From Candidatus Tisiphia endosymbiont of Sialis lutaria (lineage in GTDB: Bacteria > Pseudomonadota > Alphaproteobacteria > Rickettsiales > Rickettsiaceae): a stretch of 64,000 nt of DNA. Below are positions 54,450-62,787 of this stretch, piece by piece. The first letter of the stretch is position 1. The number at the start of each line of letters is the position of its first letter. The notes beneath the pieces are model-generated. The model was not told the DNA's origin and made no database searches. It saw nothing but the letters and a program-made list of their open reading frames with translations. Made by a program: the position numbers and the translations under genes. The stretch lies in contig NZ_OZ032153.1 in NCBI RefSeq assembly GCF_964026535.1, positions 744,001 to 808,000 of the forward strand. Direction: 5' to 3'.

Positions 54450-56903
54450 TTATTTAAATAATCCTTTTAACCCTTTTTCAATGGTAGATTTTACTTTATT
54501 GATGGGATCCTTATTATTAGAAGGCTCTCTTTGTTGATTATTTTGTGTTTCTTCTCCTGTAGCTTGTTTATTTTTTCTTCCCCCAATAATATTTTTTAAT
54601 AGATCTTCAGGCTTTGTGCCTTTCTTAACGCCATCAACCACGCTATTTACTAAATTCTTCGTAAGATATTCCTTTAATGCTTTAGCATCAAGTTTATGCT
54701 GTGGATTATTCAGATTGCCGTACAGGTGAACTTTCAATGGTGGTATTGAATTTATATTTACATTAATAGTACTATCCATATCAAGGGTATATTTAGGTAG
54801 GTTAACATTTCCAGTAATTGTGACTTCTGACGAAGCAACATCTAATTTACCGTTTATTATATTAACTACCCCTTCTTTTATTTCACTATCCACCGCAAGC
54901 TTTTGAAAATTTGTTTCACCACTTGCCAAGAAAACATCGAGCATTTTTAAAATAGTTGCCAGGTTTTTAATATTTCTAAGGTTATCTAATAGTTTTTGTA
55001 AATCAAATCCACTAATTATACCGTCAGATGCTGTTAATGTTGCTGTACCAAATAGGTTACCTACATATTGAGATTGGCTTTGACCTTTTGTTTTGATATC
55101 TGTTACAAAATTAACAGTCCCTTGTGTAACTTTAATTTTACTTCCCTGTGAAGCTATATTTTGCGAAACTATATTTTTTAACTTAGCCTCTTTAAGAGTA
55201 GCTTTAAAGCTAACAGGTTGGTTAACTTGCGAAGAAATTTGTCCAGTAGCAAATAAAGTTCCCCCATATAAATTACCATTTATAGATTTAATATCTAGCA
55301 CACCACCGGCAAGCAACATATTAGTTTTGACGTTATCAAAGTTCAGATTCCCTTTAATAATTTTCTGTATAGTTAACGTTAAATTTCCATCAAACTTGTT
55401 TAAAAATGATAAATCTATAACATCTTTAGACCAGGGTACAGAATTATCTACAACAGAATGATTTACATTTTGCACAGAATTAGCAGCCATATTAGGAGAT
55501 GGTGTATCACTTAAGTCATCTAAATTTAAGGAAGCTATTGTTATATCTGATAAAATATTTGGTTTAGCAGAAGCTAAATTGATAGTTACTGCTCCACTAA
55601 GATTTATAGGATTCTTTTTTAACTGAACGGTAAATTTATTTATATTAGTTTTAAGAGAATTCTGTTGTTTATTTTGTTGTTTAACAGTCTCTCCCTTTAG
55701 CCAAATATCTCCAAGATTAATCGGTAGAGTCATGCCAAATAAACTGGCAATGGCTGCTATCTCACTAATTTTTACATTATAAGAAACAACTAGCTCTTTA
55801 TCCCAATCCTTAACCCCTACATTACCTGTTAAATTAGCTTTATTTACAGTAAGATTAAGGTTATTTAGAGATAAATTTTGATCTAAATAAGCAAAGCTTG
55901 TTGCCAGAGAAACTGCCTTATCTAACAATTTAATTTTTAAATCTACCTTATTATCTTGAAAGTGGAAGTTAGCATTACCTTTAGCTAATAACTTACCTAC
56001 GGTAAAATCAATATCACTAATTTTTAATAATTTCTTATCACTATTAACGTTAAAAGTTAGTTTATGATCTAAATCGTTAGGGATAGACATATCAGGAAAA
56101 ATACTTTGTAGGTTTTTAGCAGTTCCTTCCAGTTTAAGTTGTCCAGCAAAAGTCATATTATCGTAAGCAAAGTTACCTGAAAAATTAACCTTTTCTTGCA
56201 GAGCATTTAAATCTGCTGTTAAAGATATGATACCCTGCTTGTCTTGTATATTACCTTTGATATTATAATTCTTGCCAGAAGAAGAAAACTTACAGGATAA
56301 ATCAGATGGTCCATGAAGATCTTTGATTTTTAATCTGTCAATATCTATGGTTGTTGGAGAAGCGTTATTACCTTTAGTCTTATCAGTAAAATCAACATAA
56401 TTTAACTTAGCATTAACAATTTTAATTAAGTTGATATATAAAGAAAATGGAGCTTTGCTATCGTTCATTTTATCAGTTGGGGTTGTACTAACATTGGTTG
56501 GTATTTTGGCAAATTCCCAAGAGGCTAAACCATTACTCATCCGTTCTAAATTAATTACTGGTTGGTTGATTTCAATCGTTGAAATGTCGATCTTTCCTTT
56601 AATTAGAGATAATATAGAAATAGAAGCACTTACTTCCTTAACATCCAATAAAGAAGGGTAGTTAGCACCATCTAGAGAGGCAAGTGTTAGGTCTTTAACG
56701 ATAATAGTTGGAATGGGCAGCAAAGAAATGCTTATATCTCCATTGATTTGTAGTTCTCGACCAGTTATTTCTTTGACCTTATCAGAGGCTAGTTTTTTAT
56801 ATGATTCCAAAGAAATAAATAAAGGGGTTATCAGCAATATAACAATTATTAAAATAAATAACGCCACCGAATATTTTAGGAATTTTTGCACTATGCTGCT
56901 CAT
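54450..56903 (-). CDS. AsmA family protein
   Basis: An 817-residue protein with one N-terminal membrane helix (YSVALFILIIVILLITPLF) and a long periplasmic part rich in beta strands. The AsmA start motif is present (SYKKLASDKVKEITGRELQI, GDISISLLPIPTIIVKDLTL), and the C-terminal region near residue 610-700 (VTQGTVNFVTDIKTKGQS, ISGFDLQKLLDNLRN) matches the AsmA C-terminal domain. Such proteins form bridges that move phospholipids between membranes. The end is Asn- and Lys-rich (NKQATGEETQNNQQREPSNN). ATG at 56903 is chosen. It diverges from the ABC exporter gene. Confidence 0.9.
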   Translation of the reverse strand: MSSIVQKFLKYSVALFILIIVILLITPLFISLESYKKLASDKVKEITGRELQINGDISISLLPIPTIIVKDLTLASLDGANYPSLLDVKEVSASISILSLIKGKIDISTIEINQPVINLERMSNGLASWEFAKIPTNVSTTPTDKMNDSKAPFSLYINLIKIVNAKLNYVDFTDKTKGNNASPTTIDIDRLKIKDLHGPSDLSCKFSSSGKNYNIKGNIQDKQGIISLTADLNALQEKVNFSGNFAYDNMTFAGQLKLEGTAKNLQSIFPDMSIPNDLDHKLTFNVNSDKKLLKISDIDFTVGKLLAKGNANFHFQDNKVDLKIKLLDKAVSLATSFAYLDQNLSLNNLNLTVNKANLTGNVGVKDWDKELVVSYNVKISEIAAIASLFGMTLPINLGDIWLKGETVKQQNKQQNSLKTNINKFTVQLKKNPINLSGAVTINLASAKPNILSDITIASLNLDDLSDTPSPNMAANSVQNVNHSVVDNSVPWSKDVIDLSFLNKFDGNLTLTIQKIIKGNLNFDNVKTNMLLAGGVLDIKSINGNLYGGTLFATGQISSQVNQPVSFKATLKEAKLKNIVSQNIASQGSKIKVTQGTVNFVTDIKTKGQSQSQYVGNLFGTATLTASDGIISGFDLQKLLDNLRNIKNLATILKMLDVFLASGETNFQKLAVDSEIKEGVVNIINGKLDVASSEVTITGNVNLPKYTLDMDSTINVNINSIPPLKVHLYGNLNNPQHKLDAKALKEYLTKNLVNSVVDGVKKGTKPEDLLKNIIGGRKNKQATGEETQNNQQREPSNNKDPINKVKSTIEKGLKGLFK

Positions 56904-57048
56904 TATAATTATTTTATTAAATATATTGTGATGTCTGGTTTCTGTCAATGATATAGAATAATTAAAAAATCCTAAAAAAGTGCTTAGTGGGGAAGCTATA
57001 ACCTGTTATAATGAAGTGCATTTTTGCATCATTAGAAAGAAATATTTT

Positions 57049-58932
57049 ATGGTCTCTACCAAACAGCAAAATTATCCATTAAAATCATATTTATACTCCT
57101 TGGCTTACAAATATCGAGTATACCTATCTAGCATTGTCCTTATATATATCTGTGGTGCACTACTTGATATTTTTGTTAATTATCAAATTAGAGAAATTAT
57201 TAATACTATTGCCAAGAATCCACATGACAATGTTACCCTACTTCTCTTAATATTTGTATTATATAAAATGATGCACCACGGGGTATATTTTACCTTTAGG
57301 CTTTTTGACATTAAATACAAACCAGTGATGCTGGCAGAAATCGTTGAATATGCCTACAACAAGACTATGAAACATTCTTTGCATTGGTTTGATTCACATT
57401 TATCGGGAGAAATTGCCAGTAAAATCACTGATTTTCAAGATGGCATTATAACTGTTATCACTATTCTTTGTCGTGCTTTGAGAGATATTGTAGTTGTTGT
57501 AGGTGGCATAATATTTTTGTGTACAATGAATTACAAGATAGCCGGAGTGTTAATTGTTTTTATTGTGGTGTATGTACCAATATTATCAGTTTTACTCCAG
57601 AAACAAGTACAGTTACAAGAAGAATATGTTAAGGCACGACAAGAAGCGGTAGGTATTATCAATGACTCTGTTGCTAATATTTTTGGTATTAAAATTATTG
57701 GCAATGTTTGGACAGAACTGAAACTAAAGCTCCTGCCTGCCATTGATCAATGGAAAAGTTGGGATCGAAAAACTCGGGTATATGATGCTTATTATGTAGA
57801 CTTGACTGATAGCATATTAATTACTCTAATGGCAGCGGCTCAAATATTTGTGGTAGCATATTTATATAAAACTGGACAAATCACTGCTGGTGATTTTGCA
57901 ATTAGTATGGTGATTACTTTTAGAATTGAATGGGCGATTGATCAATTATTAGATAATATAATATTTTCCATTAATCCTAAAATCGCTGCTATCAAATCTT
58001 CATACAACTTTATTAATACTATCTCAAATGTCACCGATACAGAAAATGCTAAGTTGCTTCCTTCTGTCAAAGGTGATATTAAATATCAAGATGTAACCTT
58101 CAACTATGGTAGTGGTGGAGATAATATATTTGACAATCTTACATTACATATCAAAGCTGGAGAAAGGATTGGTATAGTTGGGACATCAGGGGCTGGCAAA
58201 ACTACCTTAATCAAATGTTTGCTAAGATATTTCAATTTGCAAAGCGGAACTATTTTAGTTGATGGATATGATATTTCGCAGGTAACGGAAGAGTCACTAA
58301 GAAGCAATATTTCAGTAATCCCACAGGATATTACGATGTTTCATCGTTCTATCCTAGAAAATTTGCAGCTGGCTAAATATGATGCTACTTTACAAGAGAT
58401 TCAGGAAGCCTGTAAAAAAGCTAGAATACATGATGATATTCTGCAGATGCCCAATGGTTATCATTCAATAGTTGGTGAACGAGGGGTAAAAGTAAGCGGC
58501 GGGCAACGGCAACGAATTGCAATCGCTAGAGCTATTTTAAAAAATGCCCCCATCCTTATTTTAGATGAAGCAACATCGGCACTTGACTCGCCAACCGAGG
58601 CTTTAATTCAAAAATCTATAGATGAAGTTTTGGAAACCACTAATGCTACAACTATAGTCGTTGCCCACCGTTTATCAACACTTTTACACATGGATCGTAT
58701 TTTAGTATTCAAGCGTGGTAAAATTGTGGAAGACGGTACTCATGCTATGTTAATCGCTAGAGGAGAGTTATATAAAACTCTCTGGGATGCACAATATAGA
58801 GGATTTTTGCCGGACAGTGAGGATATGTCAATTGATGAGAAGTTGGTGATGTCGTCGCTCAATGCTCGCCTATTACTTATAGGCATCGCTCCATCGCTCC
58901 TAGCACCAAATCCTCCTGAATTGACTATATAG
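57049..58932 (+). CDS. ABC exporter (MsbA-like), C-terminus encoded by a palindromic repeat
   Basis: A 627-residue half-transporter: about six membrane helices in residues 1-310, then an ATPase with Walker A GTSGAGKTT, Q-loop VIPQDITMFH, signature VSGGQRQRIAIARA, Walker B ILILDEATSALD and switch VVAHRLS. The group includes lipid A flippases and multidrug exporters. ATG at 57049 is chosen over upstream in-frame codons. The last 35 residues (from MSIDEKLVMSSLNARLLLIG to PNPPELTI) are encoded by a family A palindrome and the stop comes directly after it, so the protein has a repeat-derived tail. Confidence 0.9.
   Translation: MVSTKQQNYPLKSYLYSLAYKYRVYLSSIVLIYICGALLDIFVNYQIREIINTIAKNPHDNVTLLLLIFVLYKMMHHGVYFTFRLFDIKYKPVMLAEIVEYAYNKTMKHSLHWFDSHLSGEIASKITDFQDGIITVITILCRALRDIVVVVGGIIFLCTMNYKIAGVLIVFIVVYVPILSVLLQKQVQLQEEYVKARQEAVGIINDSVANIFGIKIIGNVWTELKLKLLPAIDQWKSWDRKTRVYDAYYVDLTDSILITLMAAAQIFVVAYLYKTGQITAGDFAISMVITFRIEWAIDQLLDNIIFSINPKIAAIKSSYNFINTISNVTDTENAKLLPSVKGDIKYQDVTFNYGSGGDNIFDNLTLHIKAGERIGIVGTSGAGKTTLIKCLLRYFNLQSGTILVDGYDISQVTEESLRSNISVIPQDITMFHRSILENLQLAKYDATLQEIQEACKKARIHDDILQMPNGYHSIVGERGVKVSGGQRQRIAIARAILKNAPILILDEATSALDSPTEALIQKSIDEVLETTNATTIVVAHRLSTLLHMDRILVFKRGKIVEDGTHAMLIARGELYKTLWDAQYRGFLPDSEDMSIDEKLVMSSLNARLLLIGIAPSLLAPNPPELTI
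58824..58929. repeat. Family A palindrome inside a coding end (106 bp)
   Basis: TATGTCAATTGATGAGAAG to GAATTGACTATA, read in frame as the last 35 codons of the ABC exporter. The stop codon TAG follows the repeat at once. Confidence 0.92.
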
Positions 58933-58968
58933 CTAACCCGAGAAGGTTAGCCACGCATATAGACTAAC

Positions 58969-59059
58969 GTCATTGCGAGAAAGACCTTAGGTCGACGAAG
59001 CAACCCATAAAAGCAACCAAAAATGGATTGCCACGACCACTATGTGGTCTCGCAATGAC
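58969..59059. repeat. Core repeat copy
   Basis: GTCATTGCGAGAAAGACC, GACGAAGCAACCCA, TGGATTGCCACGACC and CTCGCAATGAC; closest to the core of 39557-39765. The remaining gap to atpF has no visible feature. Confidence 0.85.
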
Positions 59060-59213
59060 GTCTGGAACTTATACACTCCTAACAGTAGACGAAGTAATGT
59101 TAATCGGATCGCTATAACTTCAGAATCATTAAATATAATGTAGCACATCCTTAAAGTAGCCTGTAGATGGAGTAAAGCTATCTACTATTTTGAAACCGAC
59201 TTTTTTATAGGCA

Positions 59214-59702
59214 CTATTGTGACTTTGATGGTAGATTTTCCATGAGATTTTTGGCTATTTCACTATCTGACATGCCATTATTTTTTGTAGACTGCATATA
59301 TATAGCTACTAATTTTACCATTTTATCACAAAACTCAGACTGCAGCATTTGAGAAGCTTCTAGTTTTTGCCTATTCATTAAATCTATAGTCTCAAGTTTT
59401 TTGCTTTCTAAGAATTTATCAATTTCCGCGTTTTGTTGTTCAATTAGATTATTGGCAGCTTCTTTGCCATTTTTGAGCATCTCTTCTCTTAGACCATCAA
59501 GCTGTTGTATTTGCTTTACAGCATCTTCAAATAGTAAAACCATATCTTCGTTAAGCTTTTGGGCTTCTGCAACTTGGTTTTTAATAGCAATAATTTTGTC
59601 ATCTAACGATTTTAAAATTATATTTTTTATCGGTCTATAGACTAAATACAAAAAAATTAGGAAACAAATGGCTAACCAAAATTTTTCATCAAATAATTCC
59701 AT
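59214..59702 (-). CDS. atpF: ATP synthase F0 subunit b
   Basis: A 162-residue protein with one N-terminal membrane helix (WLAICFLIFLYLVYRPI) and a long charged helix (from DDKIIAIKNQVAEAQKL through EASQMLQSEF) that forms the stator stalk. It differs from the next gene, which encodes the second b-type subunit (b'); alphaproteobacteria carry both. It is the last gene of the F0 cluster. The F1 genes are elsewhere, as known in Rickettsia. Confidence 0.93.
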   Translation of the reverse strand: MELFDEKFWLAICFLIFLYLVYRPIKNIILKSLDDKIIAIKNQVAEAQKLNEDMVLLFEDAVKQIQQLDGLREEMLKNGKEAANNLIEQQNAEIDKFLESKKLETIDLMNRQKLEASQMLQSEFCDKMVKLVAIYMQSTKNNGMSDSEIAKNLMENLPSKSQ

Positions 59703-59714
59703 TATTTCATCCCA

Positions 59715-60194
59715 TTACTTTATCTTTTTGTAAGATTCTCTTAGTAATTCTAAATCAACTTGTTGATTGGTAATTTTTTGAATTAATAATTTTGCTAAAT
59801 TGATACATGAATCATTTTCATCAAGCCAAAACGATTTGTTAATTGTCTCTATATCATGACGATTATTTTCAATTTGTACTTTCAATTGATCATCGAGCTG
59901 CTTTTTCTTTGATATAAAAGATGCTTCCATTACATCTGTAGCTTCTTTCTTAAGATTTTCTACGATATTTGATATTTCTTCCATCTTACTAGCATATTGC
60001 TTGTGCAGACTATCAGCTTTTGCTGCTAGACTTTCTGCATTAGCAATATTAGTATCTATATAGGATTTCCTATTCTTAAGAATCTTTTCAGTTAACGGTA
60101 CGATGAATTTATCAACGAGAAGGTATAAGAAGCTGAAAGCAAATACCAACCAAAAGATTTGTGAACAATAAAAAGCAACGTCAAACTGAGGCAT
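59715..60194 (-). CDS. ATP synthase F0 subunit b'
   Basis: A 159-residue protein with a membrane helix (IFWLVFAFSFLYLLVDKFI) starting PQFDVAFYCSQ and a long helix (LTEKILKNRKSYIDTNIANAE, EEISNIVENLKKE). The PQFD start is the usual sign of the b' subunit placed directly after subunit c. It dimerises with b in the stator. Twelve bases separate it from atpF. Confidence 0.93.
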   Translation of the reverse strand: MPQFDVAFYCSQIFWLVFAFSFLYLLVDKFIVPLTEKILKNRKSYIDTNIANAESLAAKADSLHKQYASKMEEISNIVENLKKEATDVMEASFISKKKQLDDQLKVQIENNRHDIETINKSFWLDENDSCINLAKLLIQKITNQQVDLELLRESYKKIK

Positions 60195-60201
60195 AGTTAT
60201 A

Positions 60202-60426
60202 TTAAGTAAATATCAACAAAATTGCAATTACAAACGAGAATAAGCCCATAGCTTCAGTAAGCCCAGCTCCAATTAACGCTACTCTTTGTAATTGATCACT
60301 AGCTGAAGGGTTACGAGCAATTGAATTTAGCAATGCACTGAATATATTACCTACACCAATGGCAGCACCTAGCATACCAATAGCCATAAGTCCTACACCA
60401 ATAAATTTTAGAGACGTCATGTCCAT
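60202..60426 (-). CDS. atpE: ATP synthase F0 subunit c
   Basis: A 74-residue protein of two membrane helices with the proton-carrying Glu (E58) in [13 protein letters not shown] and the polar loop [13 protein letters not shown]. It forms the rotor ring. It lies between atpB and the b' gene with short gaps. All expected residues are present. Confidence 0.97.
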   Translation of the reverse strand: MDMTSLKFIGVGLMAIGMLGAAIGVGNIFSALLNSIARNPSASDQLQRVALIGAGLTEAMGLFSFVIAILLIFT

Positions 60427-60455
60427 ATTATATAAACTCCTAAATATAAAAATTT

Positions 60456-61184
60456 CTAATGTGAATTTACAGCATCATTCAAATATACACAAGCAAGAAT
60501 TGTAAAGATATAAGCTTGAAGTATTGCTACAAAAATTTCAAATCCAATAAGGATAATAATTAATGGAATTGGCAAAAATTTAAGGAAAATCATCAATGAT
60601 ACTATAAATCCTGCCATTACCTTTAATAATACATGTCCTGCCATCATGTTAGCCGCTAATCTTAAAGATAAACTTATGGGTCTTGCTAAATATGCAAATA
60701 ATTCTATTACGATCATAAGCGGAGCTAACCAAATAGGCGTACCTTTAGGTAAAAATATTGATAAAAAATGCAGACCATGATTAATAAAACCAATAATTGT
60801 CACCATAAAAAATATCATAATTGCTAAGGCGAAGGTTACCGCTATATGGCTAGTAACAGTGAATCCGTAAGGAAGTATTCCGAGCAAGTTACATAATAAA
60901 ATAAACATAAAAAAAGTAAAAATTAATGGTATAAATTTACGCCCCTTCTCTCCAACATTTTGACTTAACGTCACTGTAATTATATCATAAATTATTTCAG
61001 CACTAAGCTGTAATCTAGACGGAATAATTTTTTCTGCTTTTAAAGCTAAATAAAAATACGACAGAACTATAACCCCAGCAAGCACCATATACAAACTGGA
61101 GTTGGTAAAACTAATATCAAAACCAAATAAATTAATTTCTACTATTTTCTTTATTGCAAATTGATCTAAAGGACTATGTGACAT
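60456..61184 (-). CDS. atpB: ATP synthase F0 subunit a
   Basis: A 242-residue membrane protein with five or six helices. The essential Arg is visible in [19 protein letters not shown], with [21 protein letters not shown] upstream and [21 protein letters not shown] at the end. It conducts protons to the c ring. Its ATG shares a base with the atpI stop, so the two are translationally coupled. Confidence 0.97.
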   Translation of the reverse strand: MSHSPLDQFAIKKIVEINLFGFDISFTNSSLYMVLAGVIVLSYFYLALKAEKIIPSRLQLSAEIIYDIITVTLSQNVGEKGRKFIPLIFTFFMFILLCNLLGILPYGFTVTSHIAVTFALAIMIFFMVTIIGFINHGLHFLSIFLPKGTPIWLAPLMIVIELFAYLARPISLSLRLAANMMAGHVLLKVMAGFIVSLMIFLKFLPIPLIIILIGFEIFVAILQAYIFTILACVYLNDAVNSH

Positions 61185-61456
61185 TATTTTTTATTATTTA
61201 ATTTTTGCCAAATTATTCTAAACCCAACAAACGTACCTATCAATAAGAATATTATAACACAAAATGGTTTAGAATTAAACAACTTATCTAATGCAAAACC
61301 AGCAATCAACCCCAGCATCACGCTAGAAACCAAATCTAGTGCAATAACAAACGCATCAATTTGCTTTTCTGGATTAGGCTTAGGACGCCTCTGATGACTA
61401 TTTGTTTTAAATTTATTAATCCTTTCTTGGATATCTTTTAATTTCTTTTGTGCCAT
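61184..61456 (-). CDS. atpI: ATP synthase protein I (AtpI/AtpZ-like)
   Basis: A 90-residue protein with a basic N-terminus and two hydrophobic helices ([39 protein letters not shown]). AtpI is a small assembly or magnesium-linked helper of the F0 sector and is usually the first gene of the operon, as here. It overlaps atpB by one base. The sequence is poorly conserved in general; position supports the name. Confidence 0.88.
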   Translation of the reverse strand: MAQKKLKDIQERINKFKTNSHQRRPKPNPEKQIDAFVIALDLVSSVMLGLIAGFALDKLFNSKPFCVIIFLLIGTFVGFRIIWQKLNNKK

Positions 61457-61573
61457 GTATACTCAGATAGAAAATCAATAATTGCGTTGTCGTTATTCAA
61501 GATCGCAGTAGTCATATACTAATTTTGATCTTCGTCTACCAGTCTTCAAATGATAGGAGCATATACTTTTTTA

Positions 61574-62554
61574 TCATTTAATAGGGTGAGTAGTAGAGCT
61601 GCTTAATGCTTTATCAATTTCCTTAGAAAGAGTTTGTAAATCATAGCCGTTGGTTTGTATACTATTAACAAAGAATGCAGGTGTACCAACAAAATTTGGA
61701 GCACTAGCAGCAAGGTTAGTATTGGCTAGTAATGTTTCAACAATTTGGTTATCATTAAGACATTTAGCATAAGTTTCTGCTGACACTCCACCAATTTGAG
61801 CTATATTTGTTAGCAATTCACGATATCTATTACTGACTCCCCATTTATCTTGTTGCGACAATATCACACTTTGGAATTTAAGAAAACTATCTTTATTATT
61901 TTGACAACGCTGCAAAATTGCTGCATCTAAATCCTGTTTATTACCAATAAACTCACGAATTATGTAAGTAATTTTATTAGTGTCAATATATTTCTTTTTA
62001 AGCTTCGGTAGAATCGTGTCATGATAATAGGCACAATGCGGGCAAGTTGGGGAAAAATACTCAACTACCACCACATTTGCCTCAATATTACCAAGTATTA
62101 TATCATTTTGACTAACATTGAAAGTTGGTTTATAAGATATCTGTTTCGGGCTAACAACCTGCACGTCAGTCTTCCCATCAACAGATTCAACTGTAGAATT
62201 CTTTGTTGTTTCTAGAGGCTTCTCAGTATCAGTTGAAATCGTAGAATCTTGTTGTTCTACTTCCTGATCATCTACTATTATGTCTAATTTATCATTAGCA
62301 GGGTTATAGTCAATTGATGAGAAGTTGGTGACGTCGTCACTCGTCGCTCGCCTATTACTTATAGGCGTCGCTCCATCGCTCCTGCTACCCAATTTCCCTG
62401 AATTGACTATATCATTATTTTCTTCCGATGGTGCTTTCTCCTGACTTACCTCTGCCTTATTATCAGCTAACTTGTTTTTATTATTAGATGTATCACTTTC
62501 TTCTGAGCATGATATCAACAATAATGAGACTAGAATGATAATGATAGTATGCAT
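61574..62554 (-). CDS. DsbA-family thioredoxin-like lipoprotein with in-frame palindromic repeat
   Basis: A 326-residue protein. The signal peptide ends in a lipobox (LLLISC), so it is likely lipid-anchored. Residues about 145-320 form a DsbA-type thioredoxin fold with the active site SPTCPHCAYYH (CPHC) and the cis-Pro region FVGTPAFFVNSIQ. Between the anchor and the fold, residues about 49-83 (NSGKLGSRSDGATPISNRRA, TSDDVTNFSSIDY) are encoded by a family A palindrome inserted in frame, in a polar linker that tolerates it. It should form or rearrange disulfides in the periplasm, which fits the Cys-rich secreted protein in this window as a possible client; that link is inference. Confidence 0.9.
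   Translation of the reverse strand: MHTIIIILVSLLLISCSEESDTSNNKNKLADNKAEVSQEKAPSEENNDIVNSGKLGSRSDGATPISNRRATSDDVTNFSSIDYNPANDKLDIIVDDQEVEQQDSTISTDTEKPLETTKNSTVESVDGKTDVQVVSPKQISYKPTFNVSQNDIILGNIEANVVVVEYFSPTCPHCAYYHDTILPKLKKKYIDTNKITYIIREFIGNKQDLDAAILQRCQNNKDSFLKFQSVILSQQDKWGVSNRYRELLTNIAQIGGVSAETYAKCLNDNQIVETLLANTNLAASAPNFVGTPAFFVNSIQTNGYDLQTLSKEIDKALSSSTTHPIK
62305..62411. repeat. Family A palindrome inserted in frame in the DsbA gene (107 bp)
   Basis: TATAGTCAATTGATGAGAAG to GAATTGACTATA; the best preserved long copy, with all internal segments. Read on the minus strand it gives about 35 codons without a stop. Its length together with the joining bases keeps the DsbA frame open. Confidence 0.95.
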
Positions 62555-62700
62555 AGTCTGGATATATTCTTTGAAATTAAATTAAAACACAAATGTTATA
62601 TAAATATAAAGTTTTACTTACCTTTAAGCAATAAAAACTTGTATTTTTAAGGCAATATATTTTATCTTACCCCCATATCTGTAAGAATTACATTAAATTT

Positions 62701-62773
62701 CAATGAGTTATGTCAATGAGTTATTGGTTGATTTACTAATTGAGTGTATAATATTGGTAACTTGGTTGATTTA
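62701..62773 (+). promoter_or_regulatory. Promoter with two pairs of direct repeats, before the restriction-methylation gene
   Basis: TTGGTT at 62724-62729, 17 bases and TATAAT at 62747-62752 form a promoter. CAATGAGTTAT occurs at 62701 and 62714, and TTGGTTGATTTA at 62724 and 62762, so each repeat pair touches the promoter or its start region. They could be operator sites. Confidence 0.55.
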
Positions 62774-62787
62774 TTTTTTTAAGGCTA

